DNA from: Streptococcus oralis subsp. dentisani
GTDB lineage: Bacteria > Bacillota > Bacilli > Lactobacillales > Streptococcaceae
Assembly: GCF_007475365.1 (NCBI RefSeq)
Contig: NZ_CP034442.1
Coordinates: forward strand, 372,001 to 436,000
Reading direction: 5' to 3'
Length of the DNA: 64,000 nucleotides
Numbering within the stretch: the stretch's first letter is position 1; each line of letters begins with the position of its first letter. This document shows, one piece after another, positions 43,407-53,011 of this stretch. The notes under the pieces were generated by a model that worked only from the letters and a program-made list of their open reading frames with translations, ran no database searches and was not told the DNA's origin. The translations under genes were made by a program, and so were the position numbers.

Positions 43407-44048
43407 CTAATCCTCTTTACGCATAAAATAGAGGAGAGTTTGGAGTTCACTTGTCAAATCGACATACTGAACGACCACATCTTTTGGGAGGTGAAGGTGA
43501 ACAGGGGAAAAGCTGAGAATACCTTTTATACCTGCATCAACCAAAAGATTGGCAACTTCTTGTGATTTAACACTTGGAACTGTTAGGATAGCAGTTTTAA
43601 CATCTGCTTCTTTAATTTTTTCTTTAATCTGTGAGATACCATAGATTGGAATACCATCAGGTGTCTGGGTGCCAACTTCTGGATGGTCATCTAGGTCAAA
43701 GGCCATGATAATCTTCATCTTGTTGCGCTCATGGAAGCGGTAGTGGAGAAGGGCATGCCCCATATTGCCAATTCCAACCAACATAACATTAGTAATCGAG
43801 TTATCATTAAGGAGGTCAGCAAAAAACGTCATCAATTTTTTGACATCGTAACCAAAACCACGACGACCAAGTTCACCAAAATAGGAAAAATCTCGGCGGA
43901 CAGTTGCAGAATCGATACCAATAGCCTCTGCAATTTGCTTAGAGTTGGCACGTTCAATTTTTTCTGCATGAAATCTCTTGAAAATTCGATAGTAAAGAGA
44001 GAGTCTTTTTGCTGTTGCTTTTGGAATAGCAGACTGTTTATCTTTCAC
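43407..44048 (-). CDS. rex: Redox-sensing transcriptional repressor Rex
   Basis: Rex binds DNA when NAD+ is high and releases it when NADH rises, controlling fermentation and NAD-regeneration genes. The 213-residue protein has an N-terminal winged helix ([23 protein letters not shown] at about 38-60) with the HTH, a Rossmann domain with [13 protein letters not shown] (GxGxxG) near 90 and a C-terminal swapped helix. A Rex-type site lies about 40 nt upstream of its ATG, predicting autoregulation. Confidence 0.93.
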   Translation of the reverse strand: MKDKQSAIPKATAKRLSLYYRIFKRFHAEKIERANSKQIAEAIGIDSATVRRDFSYFGELGRRGFGYDVKKLMTFFADLLNDNSITNVMLVGIGNMGHALLHYRFHERNKMKIIMAFDLDDHPEVGTQTPDGIPIYGISQIKEKIKEADVKTAILTVPSVKSQEVANLLVDAGIKGILSFSPVHLHLPKDVVVQYVDLTSELQTLLYFMRKED

Positions 44049-44087
44049 AAAATCACAACCTTTCTATTCTTCTATTTTATAGAAACA

Positions 44088-44105
44088 TTGTGAAAAAATC
44101 AACAA
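44088..44105. promoter_or_regulatory. Candidate Rex operator
   Basis: TTGTGAAAAAATCAACAA: the left half is a perfect TTGTGAA and the right half matches TTCACAA at 5 of 7. It lies about 40 nt upstream of rex. Confidence 0.55.
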
Positions 44106-44109
44106 AAAC

Positions 44110-44138
44110 AAGAAAAAACTAAGAGAATTCTTAGTTTT
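44110..44138 (-). terminator. Terminator of the cysteine desulfurase operon
   Basis: AAAACTAAGA and TCTTAGTTTT are perfect 10-nt arms around GAAT; a T-run follows on the minus strand. It overlaps the last stop codon. Confidence 0.88.
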
Positions 44139-44352
44139 AATCTGAAAAATTAGTTTGTGATAAAAAACGGTAGAGATCGCCAACTAATCCTTGATAAATC
44201 ACTTTATCATTCAGTGTTAAGGAGCTGATTAGGAGAGTGTCGGGTAGGGTGACACAGCCTGATAGTGATAGCATAAGCTCTTCGTAATCGGCAAATTCAA
44301 GTGTGCGTTCTACTTGATAGTTATCTTTATAAGTCAAACGAAACATAGTCAA
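44137..44352 (-). CDS. DUF4649-family small protein
   Basis: A 71-residue protein (opening MTMFRLTYKDNYQVERTLEF) with an alpha/beta pattern and a C-terminal YQGLVGDLYRFLSQT. I recognise it as a streptococcal DUF4649-type protein that sits downstream of the cysteine desulfurase and DUF1831 genes. Function is unknown. Its start touches the end of the DUF1831 gene (no gap), which indicates coupled translation. Confidence 0.75.
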   Translation of the reverse strand: MTMFRLTYKDNYQVERTLEFADYEELMLSLSGCVTLPDTLLISSLTLNDKVIYQGLVGDLYRFLSQTNFSD

Positions 44353-44700
44353 TTATCTTTCTTCTTTAGTGAAGATACCGCGTTCTACTAAACTGTCCAT
44401 GAGGAAGTAGAATTTCTCTTGGTGGATATGGTGTTCTTCAGATTTAAAGATATTGACCAAACGAAGACCTGATTTGTCAGTGATATTAATTTTAACACCT
44501 GTAAGCTCTTTGTTGATGATAATTTTTAGTAGGAAACCTTCACCACTATTAGGAACTTTTTCAAGTAGACGAGTCAGTTCATAGTTTCCTACCTTTGTTT
44601 CAAAGAAAGTATTGTCTTTTAGTGTGAATTTTTTGACAGATGGGTTAAGTGTATAGTTGTAGCGGCAGTTTTGTAGTTTAATGGTTTTTTCAAATGCCAT
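44353..44700 (-). CDS. DUF1831 domain-containing protein
   Basis: A 115-residue protein (MAFEKTIKLQNCRYNYTLNP) with an alpha/beta fold of unknown function; structural homologues exist but no activity is known. Start at 44700 has GGAG 9 nt upstream; a TTG five codons earlier is possible. It overlaps neither neighbour but sits 4 nt after the cysteine desulfurase stop and directly before the DUF4649 gene. The operon position suggests a link to Fe-S or tRNA thiolation. Confidence 0.8.
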   Translation of the reverse strand: MAFEKTIKLQNCRYNYTLNPSVKKFTLKDNTFFETKVGNYELTRLLEKVPNSGEGFLLKIIINKELTGVKINITDKSGLRLVNIFKSEEHHIHQEKFYFLMDSLVERGIFTKEER

Positions 44701-44704
44701 TAGA

Positions 44705-45820
44705 TTAATCTCCAATAATATTTTTTAAGGTTTGTGCCAGTTGTTTCAGTTCCTCCTCAGTATTAAGAGGAGACAGACTGATACGGACAGATTCTTTTAA
44801 GCGATGGGAATTGGCTCCATAAAGGGCCTCTAGGACATGGCTAGTTTGCACAACACCAGCAGTACAAGCAGAACCAGTAGAAATTGAGATTCCTTCAAGG
44901 TCTAACCGTAGCAAGAGCAAATCATTTTTTTGACCAGGAAAGCCAATGTTGAAAACATAAGGGAGTTGGTGTTGACTTTCATTGAGATAGTAGTCGAGGC
45001 CTGCAATTTCTTCTAAAAAAGTCGATTTGAGTGCACTTAGTTTTTGGTAATGCTCAGCCTGATGATCCAAGTCTTCTTTGAGGGCAGCAACCATCCCTAC
45101 AATGGCAGCAAGGTTTTCTGTTCCAGCCCGTTTCTTTTGTTCTTGGTCCCCACCGTGGAGGTAGGAATCAAAGTCCGCGGAAGAAGCGTAAAGAAATCCG
45201 ACTCCTTTGGGTCCATGGAATTTGTGGGCAGAAGCGCTGAGGAAATCAATTCCTAATTCCTCGGGATGGATAGGAATTTTCCCGATAGCTTGAACAGCAT
45301 CTACATGATAAGCGGCAGGATGCTCTTTTAAAATACGTCCAATCTCAGCGATAGGTAAGAGACTGCCTGTTTCATTATTAGCATACATGGTGGAAACGAG
45401 AATGGTATCGTCACGCAAAGCTTTTTGAATTTGTTGTGCAGTGATTTCTTGATTCACTGGTTGAATGATGGTTACTTCAAAGCCAAAATGTTGCACCAGG
45501 TAATCAATGGTCTCAAGTACAGAATGGTGTTCAATAGCCGTTGTGATGATATGTTTTCCACATTCTTGATGGCGGAGACAATAGCCGATAATAGCTGTAT
45601 TGTTACTTTCTGTACCACCAGATGTGAAAAAGATATGTTGAGGTTTGGTTCCTAGTAAGTGGGCTAATTCTTGACGCGCTTCACGGAGCAGTTTGCCAGC
45701 CTGACGACCATGACTGTGAATACTAGAAGGATTCCCATGGGTTTCTTGCATGACCTTGGTCATTGCTGTTATGGCTGTCGCTGACATAGGAGTAGTAGCA
45801 GCATTGTCCAAATAAATCAA
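44705..45820 (-). CDS. Cysteine desulfurase (NifS/IscS-like)
   Basis: A 371-residue PLP enzyme that removes sulfur from cysteine for Fe-S cluster or tRNA thiolation. The N-terminal YLDNAATTPM, the PLP-lysine SASAHKFHGPKGVGFLY near 195-210 and the catalytic-Cys loop STGSACTAGVVQ near 320 are all present. The SSGSAC-type loop with several residues after ACTAG places it in the IscS/NifS class, not SufS. It is 10 nt downstream of prs on the same strand and heads the three-gene desulfurase operon. Confidence 0.92.
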   Translation of the reverse strand: MIYLDNAATTPMSATAITAMTKVMQETHGNPSSIHSHGRQAGKLLREARQELAHLLGTKPQHIFFTSGGTESNNTAIIGYCLRHQECGKHIITTAIEHHSVLETIDYLVQHFGFEVTIIQPVNQEITAQQIQKALRDDTILVSTMYANNETGSLLPIAEIGRILKEHPAAYHVDAVQAIGKIPIHPEELGIDFLSASAHKFHGPKGVGFLYASSADFDSYLHGGDQEQKKRAGTENLAAIVGMVAALKEDLDHQAEHYQKLSALKSTFLEEIAGLDYYLNESQHQLPYVFNIGFPGQKNDLLLLRLDLEGISISTGSACTAGVVQTSHVLEALYGANSHRLKESVRISLSPLNTEEELKQLAQTLKNIIGD

Positions 45821-45829
45821 AGAATCACC

Positions 45830-46789
45830 TTATTTCTTTTTGTTGTATGCAAAGAGTGGGCTGACTGGTTTTCTTTCGTGGATGCGGACAATCGCATCAC
45901 CGATCAATTCGCTAGCGGTAATGTAGCACACATTTTTCGGAGTTCTTTCTTTTGTGGCTACTGAGTCTGTCACAAGGATTTCTTTGATGTTAGTGGAATC
46001 AAGAAGATCAGCAGCGCCTTCTACAAAGAGACCATGACTGGATACCGCATAGATTTCAGTTGCACCTTCACGCTCAACGATTTTTGCCGCTTCTGAGAAG
46101 GTACGGCCAGTGTTTAGGATGTCATCAATTAAGATAGCTTTCTTGCCCTCAACATCTCCAATGATATATCCTTGGCTCCGCTCTGAGTCATCTTGAGCAT
46201 AGTCGATGATTGCGATTGGTGCATCTAGGTATTCAGCTAAGCTACGAGCGCGCTTGACACCAGAGTTTTTAGGACTAACAACAACAACATCTGGTCCAAG
46301 TAAGCCCTTGTCACAATAGTGTTTAGCAAAAAGAGGAATTGTATAAAGATTGTCTACAGGAATGTCAAAGAAACCTTGCACCTGAACGGCATGTAGATCA
46401 AGGGTTAGAACACGGCTAACACCTGCTTTGACGAGCATATTAGCAACGAGTTTTGCAGTGAGGGGTTCGCGAGAAGAAGCGATACGATCCTGACGAGCAT
46501 AACCAAAGTAAGGAAGAACAACGTTGATACTATGAGCACTTGCACGTACACAAGCATCGACCATGATTAACAACTCCATCAAGTGGTTGCTAACGGGGTA
46601 GCTGGTTGATTGGATGATGTAGACATCGTAACCGCGGACACTCTCTTCAATGTTGACCTGGATTTCACCATCAGAAAATTGACGAGAGGATAATTTTCCG
46701 AGAGGTACACCAACTGTATCCGCAATCTTTTGAGCGATTTCTGGGTTAGAGTTTAGGGTGAAAAGTTTCATGTTGTTTCTATCTGACAT
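45830..46789 (-). CDS. prs: Ribose-phosphate pyrophosphokinase
   Basis: Prs makes PRPP from ribose-5-phosphate and ATP for nucleotide, NAD, His and Trp synthesis. The 319-residue protein has the N-terminal [19 protein letters not shown], the [19 protein letters not shown] segment and PRPP loop [10 protein letters not shown] near 220. Start 46789 ([10 protein letters not shown]) follows an AGAGGA RBS; longer upstream reading would begin inside a hairpin-bearing 5' leader. A stem-loop lies in the 5' UTR. Confidence 0.94.
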   Translation of the reverse strand: MSDRNNMKLFTLNSNPEIAQKIADTVGVPLGKLSSRQFSDGEIQVNIEESVRGYDVYIIQSTSYPVSNHLMELLIMVDACVRASAHSINVVLPYFGYARQDRIASSREPLTAKLVANMLVKAGVSRVLTLDLHAVQVQGFFDIPVDNLYTIPLFAKHYCDKGLLGPDVVVVSPKNSGVKRARSLAEYLDAPIAIIDYAQDDSERSQGYIIGDVEGKKAILIDDILNTGRTFSEAAKIVEREGATEIYAVSSHGLFVEGAADLLDSTNIKEILVTDSVATKERTPKNVCYITASELIGDAIVRIHERKPVSPLFAYNKKK

Positions 46790-46815
46790 TATAGACCGTC
46801 CTCTGTAAACTTTGT

Positions 46816-46881
46816 GAATCTCCTTTGAGAAAGTTCTGTTTTTCAAAGGGAGATTCTTTTATTTTTATCTTTTCTATTCTA
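46816..46881 (-). promoter_or_regulatory. prs promoter and 5'-leader hairpin
   Basis: TGGTAGAAT on the minus strand (46876-46884) predicts a start near 46869. The leader then forms a long imperfect hairpin: GAATCTCCCTTTGAAA against TTTCTCAAAGGAGATTC (46816-46832 and 46841-46856), leaving about 27 nt to the ATG. Confidence 0.5.
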
Positions 46882-46900
46882 CCAAAAAAAGGAGATTATT

Positions 46901-47470
46901 TCAGCATTTTTTCATGCTTTTAATAAAACGAATTAATTTTGAAGGAGCTTTCTGATAAGTGATCTGATTTTCTTCTAAGAATTTCTGAAAATCAGCTTTC
47001 CCTTTTTCATGGTCTGTGACTTCAAGCTCCAGTTCGTAGTCTGTATGATCAAAGTAGTGGCTTTCATCTAGTGCCATTAGACCAATCGATGTTTCCATTT
47101 CGTAACGAATAGTTGCAAGACAACCCAGAACAAACCAGTCTTGGCTTAGAATACCAATCTTAGCAAGTTCCTCTAGAACGAGTCCTTGAGGAAGTATTTG
47201 TTTTTCTAGGTAAGATTCAGCCTCTGGAAGATTCAGTTTCTGATTGTATTCCATATTTCCTACAGTTTGTGGCACCTTCAAGGTCAACTCCGCCCAATCT
47301 GAAAAGATACGAATGCGCATGGCAACCTTTTTTTCACGCAATTGAAAATCAGGTGTATCAATGTAGTAGTTTTTCTGAAGGACGGGTTGGATATGGGAAA
47401 ACTGTTCTTTTAAATGATCGTAATCCTCTTTTTTCAGTAGTGTTTTCAGTTCAATTTCTAAATGTTTCAT
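46901..47470 (-). CDS. CYTH domain-containing protein
   Basis: A 189-residue protein beginning MKHLEIELKTLLKKEDYDHL. EIELKT is the ExExK signature of the CYTH (class IV adenylate cyclase / thiamine triphosphatase) tunnel fold, followed by conserved basic and acidic strands (MRIRIFSDWAELTLKVP, LELEVTDHEKGK). Bacterial members often bind or hydrolyse triphosphates such as thiamine triphosphate, PPPi or polyphosphate. It is divergent from the RelQ gene, and the intergenic gap is 128 nt. Confidence 0.87.
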   Translation of the reverse strand: MKHLEIELKTLLKKEDYDHLKEQFSHIQPVLQKNYYIDTPDFQLREKKVAMRIRIFSDWAELTLKVPQTVGNMEYNQKLNLPEAESYLEKQILPQGLVLEELAKIGILSQDWFVLGCLATIRYEMETSIGLMALDESHYFDHTDYELELEVTDHEKGKADFQKFLEENQITYQKAPSKLIRFIKSMKKC

Positions 47471-47598
47471 TTTTCTAACCTTTTTTTTATCTTTGAAAGC
47501 GATTTATGGTATAATGGACAATGTATTTATTGTATATGATTGTAGTGAAAAAATCAAAAATTTTAAACAACACAATCACATACCAAAAGGGAGAAAAT

Positions 47599-48270
47599 AT
47601 GACCATAGAATGGGAAGAATTTTTAGATCCTTACATTCAAGCTGTTGGTGAATTGAAGATTAAACTTCGTGGGATTCGCAAACAGTATCGTAAACAAAAT
47701 AAGCATTCTCCAATTGAGTTTGTAACGGGTCGTGTCAAACCGATTGAAAGTATCAAAGAAAAAATGAATCGCAGAGGGATTGGCTACGATACTTTGGAAC
47801 ATGACTTACAGGATATCGCGGGTTTGCGGGTCATGGTGCAGTTCGTCGATGATGTTCAGGAAGTTGTTGCGATTTTACGCAAACGCCATGATATGAGAGT
47901 AGTACAGGAACGTGACTACATCACGCATCGGAAGGCTTCGGGCTATCGCTCCTATCATGTGGTGGTAGAGTATACAGTTGACACCATCAGTGGTGTTAAG
48001 ACGATTCTGGCGGAGATTCAAATCCGGACTTTAGCCATGAATTTTTGGGCTACGATTGAGCATTCGCTCAATTATAAGTATCAGGGGGATTTCCCAGAGG
48101 AGATCAAGAAACGCTTGGAGATTACAGCTAGAATTTCCCATCAATTGGATGAAGAAATGGGGAAAATTCGTGATGATATTCAGGAAGCACAGGCTCTCTT
48201 TGATCCTTTAAGTAGAAAACTAAACGACGGTGTAGGAAATAGTGACGACACAGATGAAGAATACAGGTAA
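47599..48270 (+). CDS. relQ: Small alarmone synthetase (RelQ-like GTP pyrophosphokinase)
   Basis: A 223-residue single-domain (p)ppGpp synthetase. [17 protein letters not shown] basic start, then [39 protein letters not shown] (the RelA_SpoT synthetase motif with catalytic D), [24 protein letters not shown] (G-loop) and [23 protein letters not shown] are present. It has no hydrolase HD domain, as expected for SAS proteins. Start 47599 ([12 protein letters not shown]) follows AAAGGGAG; a further ATG at 47521 lies right after a TATAAT box and is not used. The 3' end overlaps nadK. Confidence 0.93.
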   Translation: MTIEWEEFLDPYIQAVGELKIKLRGIRKQYRKQNKHSPIEFVTGRVKPIESIKEKMNRRGIGYDTLEHDLQDIAGLRVMVQFVDDVQEVVAILRKRHDMRVVQERDYITHRKASGYRSYHVVVEYTVDTISGVKTILAEIQIRTLAMNFWATIEHSLNYKYQGDFPEEIKKRLEITARISHQLDEEMGKIRDDIQEAQALFDPLSRKLNDGVGNSDDTDEEYR

Positions 48271-49072
48271 ACGAATTGATCTGATTGCAAATAGAAAACC
48301 CCAGAGTCAAAAGGTTTTGTATGAGCTGAAAGACCAGTTGAAAAAACATCATTTTATACTCAACGACACCAATCCTGACATCGTCATATCAATTGGTGGG
48401 GATGGGATGCTTTTGTCTGCATTTCACAAGTACGAGAATCAGTTAGATAAAGTTCGATTTATTGGCGTACATACAGGACACTTGGGATTTTACACAGATT
48501 ATCGTGACTTTGAGTTGGACCAGTTGGTTACCAATCTCCAACTGGATACTGGTGCCAAGGTTTCCTATCCTGTTTTGAATGTCAAGGTGACACTTGAAAA
48601 CGGAGAAGTTAAGACCTTCCGTGCATTAAACGAAGCCAGCATCCGCAGGTCTGATCGCACCATGGTTGCGGATATCATTATTAACCACGTTCCATTTGAA
48701 CGCTTTCGTGGAGATGGTGTGACTGTTTCAACGCCAACTGGAAGCACTGCCTATAACAAATCCTTGGGTGGAGCTGTCTTGCATCCTACCATTGAAGCCT
48801 TGCAGTTGACTGAAATAGCGAGTCTTAACAACAGAGTTTATCGAACACTTGGTTCTTCAATCATCGTTCCGAAGAAAGATAAAATAGAGCTTTTTCCGAC
48901 TCGTAATGACTACCACACGATATCAGTCGATAACAGCGTTTATTCTTTCCGTAATATTGAACGGATTGAGTATCAAATCGACCATCACAAGATTCACTTC
49001 GTAGCGACACCAAGTCATACTAGTTTCTGGAATCGTGTCAAAGATGCCTTCATCGGCGAGGTGGACGAATGA
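48254..49072 (+). CDS. nadK: NAD kinase
   Basis: NadK phosphorylates NAD+ to NADP+. The 272-residue protein has the GGDG motif at residues 48-51 ([10 protein letters not shown]), the NE/D motif region [12 protein letters not shown] near 121-132 and TPTGSTAYN near 156-164. Start chosen at ATG 48254 ([17 protein letters not shown]), inside relQ; a GTG at 48242 lies 5 nt after AGGA and would add four residues. Overlap with relQ (17 nt) and rluD (4 nt) indicates translational coupling in a relQ-nadK-rluD operon. Confidence 0.92.
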   Translation: MKNTGKRIDLIANRKPQSQKVLYELKDQLKKHHFILNDTNPDIVISIGGDGMLLSAFHKYENQLDKVRFIGVHTGHLGFYTDYRDFELDQLVTNLQLDTGAKVSYPVLNVKVTLENGEVKTFRALNEASIRRSDRTMVADIIINHVPFERFRGDGVTVSTPTGSTAYNKSLGGAVLHPTIEALQLTEIASLNNRVYRTLGSSIIVPKKDKIELFPTRNDYHTISVDNSVYSFRNIERIEYQIDHHKIHFVATPSHTSFWNRVKDAFIGEVDE

Positions 49073-49965
49073 GGTTTGAATTTATCGCAGATGAACATGT
49101 CAAAGTCAAAACTTTTCTTAAGAAACACGAGGTTTCTAAGGGACTTTTGGCAAAGATTAAGTTCCGAGGTGGGGCTATTCTGGTTAATGACCAATCTCAG
49201 AATGCAACGTATCTCTTAGATGTTGGAGACAGGGTGACCATCGATATTCCAGCAGAGGAAGGGTTTGAGAGCCTTGAAGCTATTGATCGACCACTGGATA
49301 TCTTGTATGAGGATGACCATTTTCTGGTTTTGAATAAGCCTTATGGAGTAGCCTCTATTCCTAGTGTTAATCATTCTAATACCATTGCCAATTTTATCAA
49401 GGGCTACTATGTCAAGCGGGAATATGAAAATCAGCAGGTTCACATCGTGACTAGGCTTGATAGAGATACATCTGGTTTGATGCTCTTTGCCAAGCACGGC
49501 TATGCTCATGCACGTTTAGACAAGCAACTGCAACGAAAGTCTATCGAAAAAAGGTATTTTGCTTTGGTTAAAGGAGCTGGTATTTTGGATCCTGAAGGGG
49601 AAATTATTGCCCCGATTGCGCGTGATGAAGACTCCATTATCACGAGACGAGTCGCCAAAGGTGGGAAATACGCTCATACATCTTATAAAGTTGTAGCGTC
49701 TTATGGAAAAATTCACCTAGTCGATATTCGCCTGCATACTGGTCGAACTCATCAGATCCGAGTGCATTTTTCCCATATTGGCTTCCCCTTGCTGGGAGAT
49801 GATCTCTATGGTGGTAGCCTAGAAGACGGTATTCAACGCCAGGCCCTGCATTGCCATTCCTTATCATTTTATCATCCCTTCTTAGGGCGTCAGCTGGAGC
49901 TGGAAAGCCCTTTGCCAGATGATTTTAACAATCTTATCACTCAGTTATCAACTAATACTCTTTAA
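49069..49965 (+). CDS. Pseudouridine synthase, RluD subfamily
   Basis: A 298-residue protein with a short N-terminal S4-like domain (residues about 15-65) and the RluA/RluD catalytic domain: [19 protein letters not shown] (RLD motif with catalytic Asp near 130-148), FALVKG, and C-terminal [27 protein letters not shown]. It isomerises uridine to pseudouridine in rRNA (RluD acts on 23S). It overlaps nadK by 4 nt and is followed by pta after a 42-nt gap. Confidence 0.92.
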   Translation: MRFEFIADEHVKVKTFLKKHEVSKGLLAKIKFRGGAILVNDQSQNATYLLDVGDRVTIDIPAEEGFESLEAIDRPLDILYEDDHFLVLNKPYGVASIPSVNHSNTIANFIKGYYVKREYENQQVHIVTRLDRDTSGLMLFAKHGYAHARLDKQLQRKSIEKRYFALVKGAGILDPEGEIIAPIARDEDSIITRRVAKGGKYAHTSYKVVASYGKIHLVDIRLHTGRTHQIRVHFSHIGFPLLGDDLYGGSLEDGIQRQALHCHSLSFYHPFLGRQLELESPLPDDFNNLITQLSTNTL

Positions 49966-50007
49966 AATCTATTTTGAGTATAATTAATTATCTTAAAGGA
50001 GAAACTC

Positions 50008-50982
50008 ATGGAAGTTTTTGAAAGTCTGAAAGCCAGTTTAGTTGGCAAAAATGCTCGTATTGTTCTACCTGAAGGGGAAGAGCCTCGTATCCTTCAAGCG
50101 ACAAAACGCTTGGTAAAAGAAACAGAAGTTGTTCCTGTTTTACTTGGAAATCCTGCAAAAATTAAAATTTATCTTGAAATCGAAGGGATCATGGATGGTT
50201 ATGAAGTGATTGACCCACAACACTATCCTCAATTTGAAGATATGGTGGTTGCACTTGTAGAACGTCGTAAAGGAAAAATGTCAGAAGAAGAAGCGCGCCA
50301 GGTCTTGCTAAAAGATGTTAACTACTTTGGTGTTATGCTTGTCTATATGGGCTTAGTAGATGGAATGGTATCGGGTGCCACTCATTCAACCGCTGCAACT
50401 GTTCGTCCAGCTCTTCAGATTATTAAAACACGACCAAATGTTACACGGACATCAGGTGCCTTTCTTATGGTACGTGGTACAGAACGTTACTTGTTTGGTG
50501 ACTGTGCCCTCAACATCAATCCAGATGCGGAAGCTTTGGCTGAAATTGCTATCAACTCAGCGATTACTGCAAAAATGTTTGGAATTGAACCCAAAATCGC
50601 TATGTTGAGTTATTCTACAAAAGGCTCTGGTTTTGGTGATAGTGTTGACAAGGTGGTTGAAGCAACTAAACTGGCACATGACTTACGTCCTGACCTTGAG
50701 ATTGATGGAGAATTGCAATTTGACGCAGCCTTTGTCCCAGAAACAGCAGCTCTAAAAGCTCCAGGGAGCAATGTGGCAGGTCAAGCAAATGTCTTCATTT
50801 TTCCAGGTATCGAAGCAGGTAATATTGGTTATAAGATAGCTGAACGTCTAGGTGGTTTTGCGGCTGTCGGTCCCGTTTTACAAGGATTGAATAAACCAGT
50901 CAACGATCTATCACGTGGATGTAACCCAGATGATGTTTACAAATTGACTCTCATCACAGCAGCTCAGGCGATCAATCAATAA
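50008..50982 (+). CDS. pta: Phosphate acetyltransferase
   Basis: Pta converts acetyl-CoA and phosphate to acetyl phosphate and CoA, the first step of the Pta-AckA overflow pathway. The 324-residue single-domain enzyme (short type I-like form without the N-terminal DRTGG part) shows LPEGEEPRILQA, the GMVSGATHSTAATVRPAL substrate region and the C-terminal VNDLSRGCNPDDVY. RBS AAAGGAG precedes the ATG. A TATAAT box is at 49979-49984. A terminator follows at 50991. Confidence 0.95.
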   Translation: MEVFESLKASLVGKNARIVLPEGEEPRILQATKRLVKETEVVPVLLGNPAKIKIYLEIEGIMDGYEVIDPQHYPQFEDMVVALVERRKGKMSEEEARQVLLKDVNYFGVMLVYMGLVDGMVSGATHSTAATVRPALQIIKTRPNVTRTSGAFLMVRGTERYLFGDCALNINPDAEALAEIAINSAITAKMFGIEPKIAMLSYSTKGSGFGDSVDKVVEATKLAHDLRPDLEIDGELQFDAAFVPETAALKAPGSNVAGQANVFIFPGIEAGNIGYKIAERLGGFAAVGPVLQGLNKPVNDLSRGCNPDDVYKLTLITAAQAINQ

Positions 50983-50990
50983 AGAAATGG

Positions 50991-51021
50991 AGTCTCTTCC
51001 TCTCGTAGAAGAGGCTTTTTT
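50991..51021 (+). terminator. Terminator after pta
   Basis: AGTCTCTT pairs with AAGAGGCT (one G-U) over a 10-nt loop, followed by TTTTTT. Confidence 0.75.
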
Positions 51022-51053
51022 AGCACAAAGAAAAGGACAGTTAGAAGCTTCTA

Positions 51054-51062
51054 TGTTATACT
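51054..51062 (+). promoter_or_regulatory. Extended -10 promoter of mutY, predicted leaderless
   Basis: TGTTATACT is followed by exactly 6 nt and the mutY ATG; no RBS. AGGACA lies 17 nt upstream as a -35 candidate. Confidence 0.7.
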
Positions 51063-51068
51063 AGATAT

Positions 51069-52247
51069 ATGTTAGATTTGAAAGAATACGGTGTTGATAT
51101 GTGGCCAGAGGAGAAAATCATTTCTTTTCGTGAGAAACTCCTCGAATGGTACGATGAAAACAAACGGGATTTACCATGGCGTAGAAGTAAAAATCCTTAT
51201 CATATCTGGGTTTCTGAAATTATGCTCCAACAGACTAGAGTGGATACAGTCATTCCCTACTATGAACGATTCTTGGACTGGTTTCCAACTGTTAAAAGTT
51301 TGGCTCATGCGCCTGAAGAGCGTTTGTTGAAAGCATGGGAGGGGTTGGGTTATTATTCTCGAGTGCGTAATATGCAGGCTGCGGCCCAGCAGATTATGGC
51401 TGACTTTGGTGGTCAATTTCCAAACACCTATGAAGGAATTTCCAGTCTGAAAGGGATTGGTCCTTATACTGCGGGAGCAATTTCCAGTATTGCTTTTAAT
51501 TTACCCGAGCCCGCAGTTGATGGCAATGTCATGCGAGTTTTGTCTCGCTTGTTTGAGGTCAATCATGATATCGGAGTTCCTAGCAATCGTAAAATTTTTC
51601 AGGCAATGATGGAAATCTTGATTGATCCAGAACGGCCGGGTGACTTTAACCAAGCTTTGATGGATTTGGGTTCTGACATAGAGGCGCCAGTTAATCCTAG
51701 ACCAGAAGAAAGCCCTGTTAAGGAATTTAGTGCAGCCTATCAGAATGGAACCATGGATTCTTATCCGATTAAAGAACCCAAGAAAAAACCTCTTCCAATC
51801 TATCTCAAGGCCTTGGTTGTGCGCAATGCTCAAGGTCAATATCTACTTGAGAAAAACGAAAGTGAGAAACTGCTAGCTGGTTTTTGGCATTTCCCCTTGA
51901 TAGAAGTAGAGGAGTTTTCACAGGAAGAGGAACAGCTGAATCTGTTTGCTCAGGTCGCTGAAAAAAGCGTTACTTTCGGTCCAACACCCCAAGAAAGTTT
52001 TGAGCAAGATTATGATTTAGAAGTTGATTGGTCCCATCAAGTATTTGATCAAGTTAAGCATGTATTTAGTCATCGGAAATGGCATATTCAAATCCTAGCG
52101 GGCCAGGCGATAGACTCAAAACAGTTTTCTGACAGAGAAATTCGCTGGGTTTCTCCTCAGGAATTTTCTGATTATCCATTTGCTAAACCTCAACAAAAGA
52201 TTTGGCAGGCTTATAAAACAGTTCTTGAAGATGAAGGCTGGAATTAA
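51069..52247 (+). CDS. mutY: A/G-specific adenine glycosylase MutY (Fe-S cluster-free type)
   Basis: MutY removes A opposite 8-oxoG. The 392-residue protein has the catalytic Glu region WVSEIMLQQTRVDTVIPYYERF, the HhH motif LKGIGPYTAGAISSIAF, catalytic Asp in VDGNVMRVL, and a C-terminal MutT-like 8-oxoG-recognition domain. The four cysteine ligands of the usual [4Fe-4S] cluster (C-x6-C-x2-C-x5-C) are all replaced: E205, P212, S215 and S221 stand at exactly those spacings. Related streptococcal enzymes share this, and cluster-free MutYs are known. The ATG lies 6 nt after TGTTATACT with no RBS. Confidence 0.92.
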   Translation: MLDLKEYGVDMWPEEKIISFREKLLEWYDENKRDLPWRRSKNPYHIWVSEIMLQQTRVDTVIPYYERFLDWFPTVKSLAHAPEERLLKAWEGLGYYSRVRNMQAAAQQIMADFGGQFPNTYEGISSLKGIGPYTAGAISSIAFNLPEPAVDGNVMRVLSRLFEVNHDIGVPSNRKIFQAMMEILIDPERPGDFNQALMDLGSDIEAPVNPRPEESPVKEFSAAYQNGTMDSYPIKEPKKKPLPIYLKALVVRNAQGQYLLEKNESEKLLAGFWHFPLIEVEEFSQEEEQLNLFAQVAEKSVTFGPTPQESFEQDYDLEVDWSHQVFDQVKHVFSHRKWHIQILAGQAIDSKQFSDREIRWVSPQEFSDYPFAKPQQKIWQAYKTVLEDEGWN

Positions 52248-52273
52248 CCATTTGTGCCTTCTTTACATTTTTT

Positions 52274-52282
52274 TGTTATAAT
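52274..52282 (+). promoter_or_regulatory. Extended -10 of the vicRKX operon
   Basis: TGTTATAAT, 21 nt before the vicR ATG; an RBS (AAAGGTG) follows it. Confidence 0.6.
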
Positions 52283-52303
52283 AGATAAAGAAAAGGTGAA
52301 CAT

Positions 52304-53011
52304 ATGAAAAAAATATTAGTTGTAGATGATGAGAAACCAATCTCAGATATTATTAAGTTCAATATGACCAAAGAAGGCTATGAGGTTGTAACGGCCTTTA
52401 ACGGTAGAGAAGCTATTGAGCTATTTGAGGCGGAGCAACCAGATATTATTATTCTAGACTTGATGCTACCTGAAATTGATGGTTTAGAAGTAGCCAAAGC
52501 CATTCGTAAGACGAGTAGTGTGCCTATCATTATGCTCTCAGCTAAGGATAGTGAATTTGACAAGGTTATTGGTTTGGAGTTAGGTGCAGATGATTATGTC
52601 ACAAAGCCTTTCTCAAACCGTGAGTTGCAAGCTCGTGTGAAGGCTTTACTCCGTCGTACAGACCTCGCTTCAGTGGATAGTCAAGAAACTGATGAAAAGA
52701 AATCCCAACCCCTACAGATTGGCGATTTGGAAATTCTGCCAGACGCTTACGTAGCCAAAAAATATGGTGAGGAATTAGAGTTGACTCATCGTGAGTTTGA
52801 GCTCTTGTACCACTTGGCTTCCCATATTGGACAAGTCATTACTCGTGAACACTTACTTGAGACTGTTTGGGGCTATGATTATTTCGGTGATGTTCGTACA
52901 GTGGACGTGACCATCCGACGTTTGCGTGAAAAAATTGAAGACACTCCAAGCCGTCCAGAATACATCCTAACACGTCGTGGTGTGGGGTACTATATGAGAA
53001 ATAATGATTGA
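52304..53011 (+). CDS. vicR: Response regulator VicR (WalR)
   Basis: VicR is the OmpR-family regulator of the essential WalRK/VicRK system that controls peptidoglycan hydrolases. The 235-residue protein has a receiver domain with phosphoacceptor D52 ([13 protein letters not shown]), K-containing [15 protein letters not shown] and a C-terminal winged helix ([26 protein letters not shown], then [13 protein letters not shown]). It overlaps vicK by 8 nt, so the operon is translationally coupled. Confidence 0.97.
   Translation: MKKILVVDDEKPISDIIKFNMTKEGYEVVTAFNGREAIELFEAEQPDIIILDLMLPEIDGLEVAKAIRKTSSVPIIMLSAKDSEFDKVIGLELGADDYVTKPFSNRELQARVKALLRRTDLASVDSQETDEKKSQPLQIGDLEILPDAYVAKKYGEELELTHREFELLYHLASHIGQVITREHLLETVWGYDYFGDVRTVDVTIRRLREKIEDTPSRPEYILTRRGVGYYMRNND

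Noticed and set aside
47521..47598. ATG 47521 as a leaderless start for the RelQ gene
   Set aside because: It follows a TATAAT by 5 nt, but the encoded N-terminus is unlike RelQ, and ATG 47599 has a good RBS and matches the family start.
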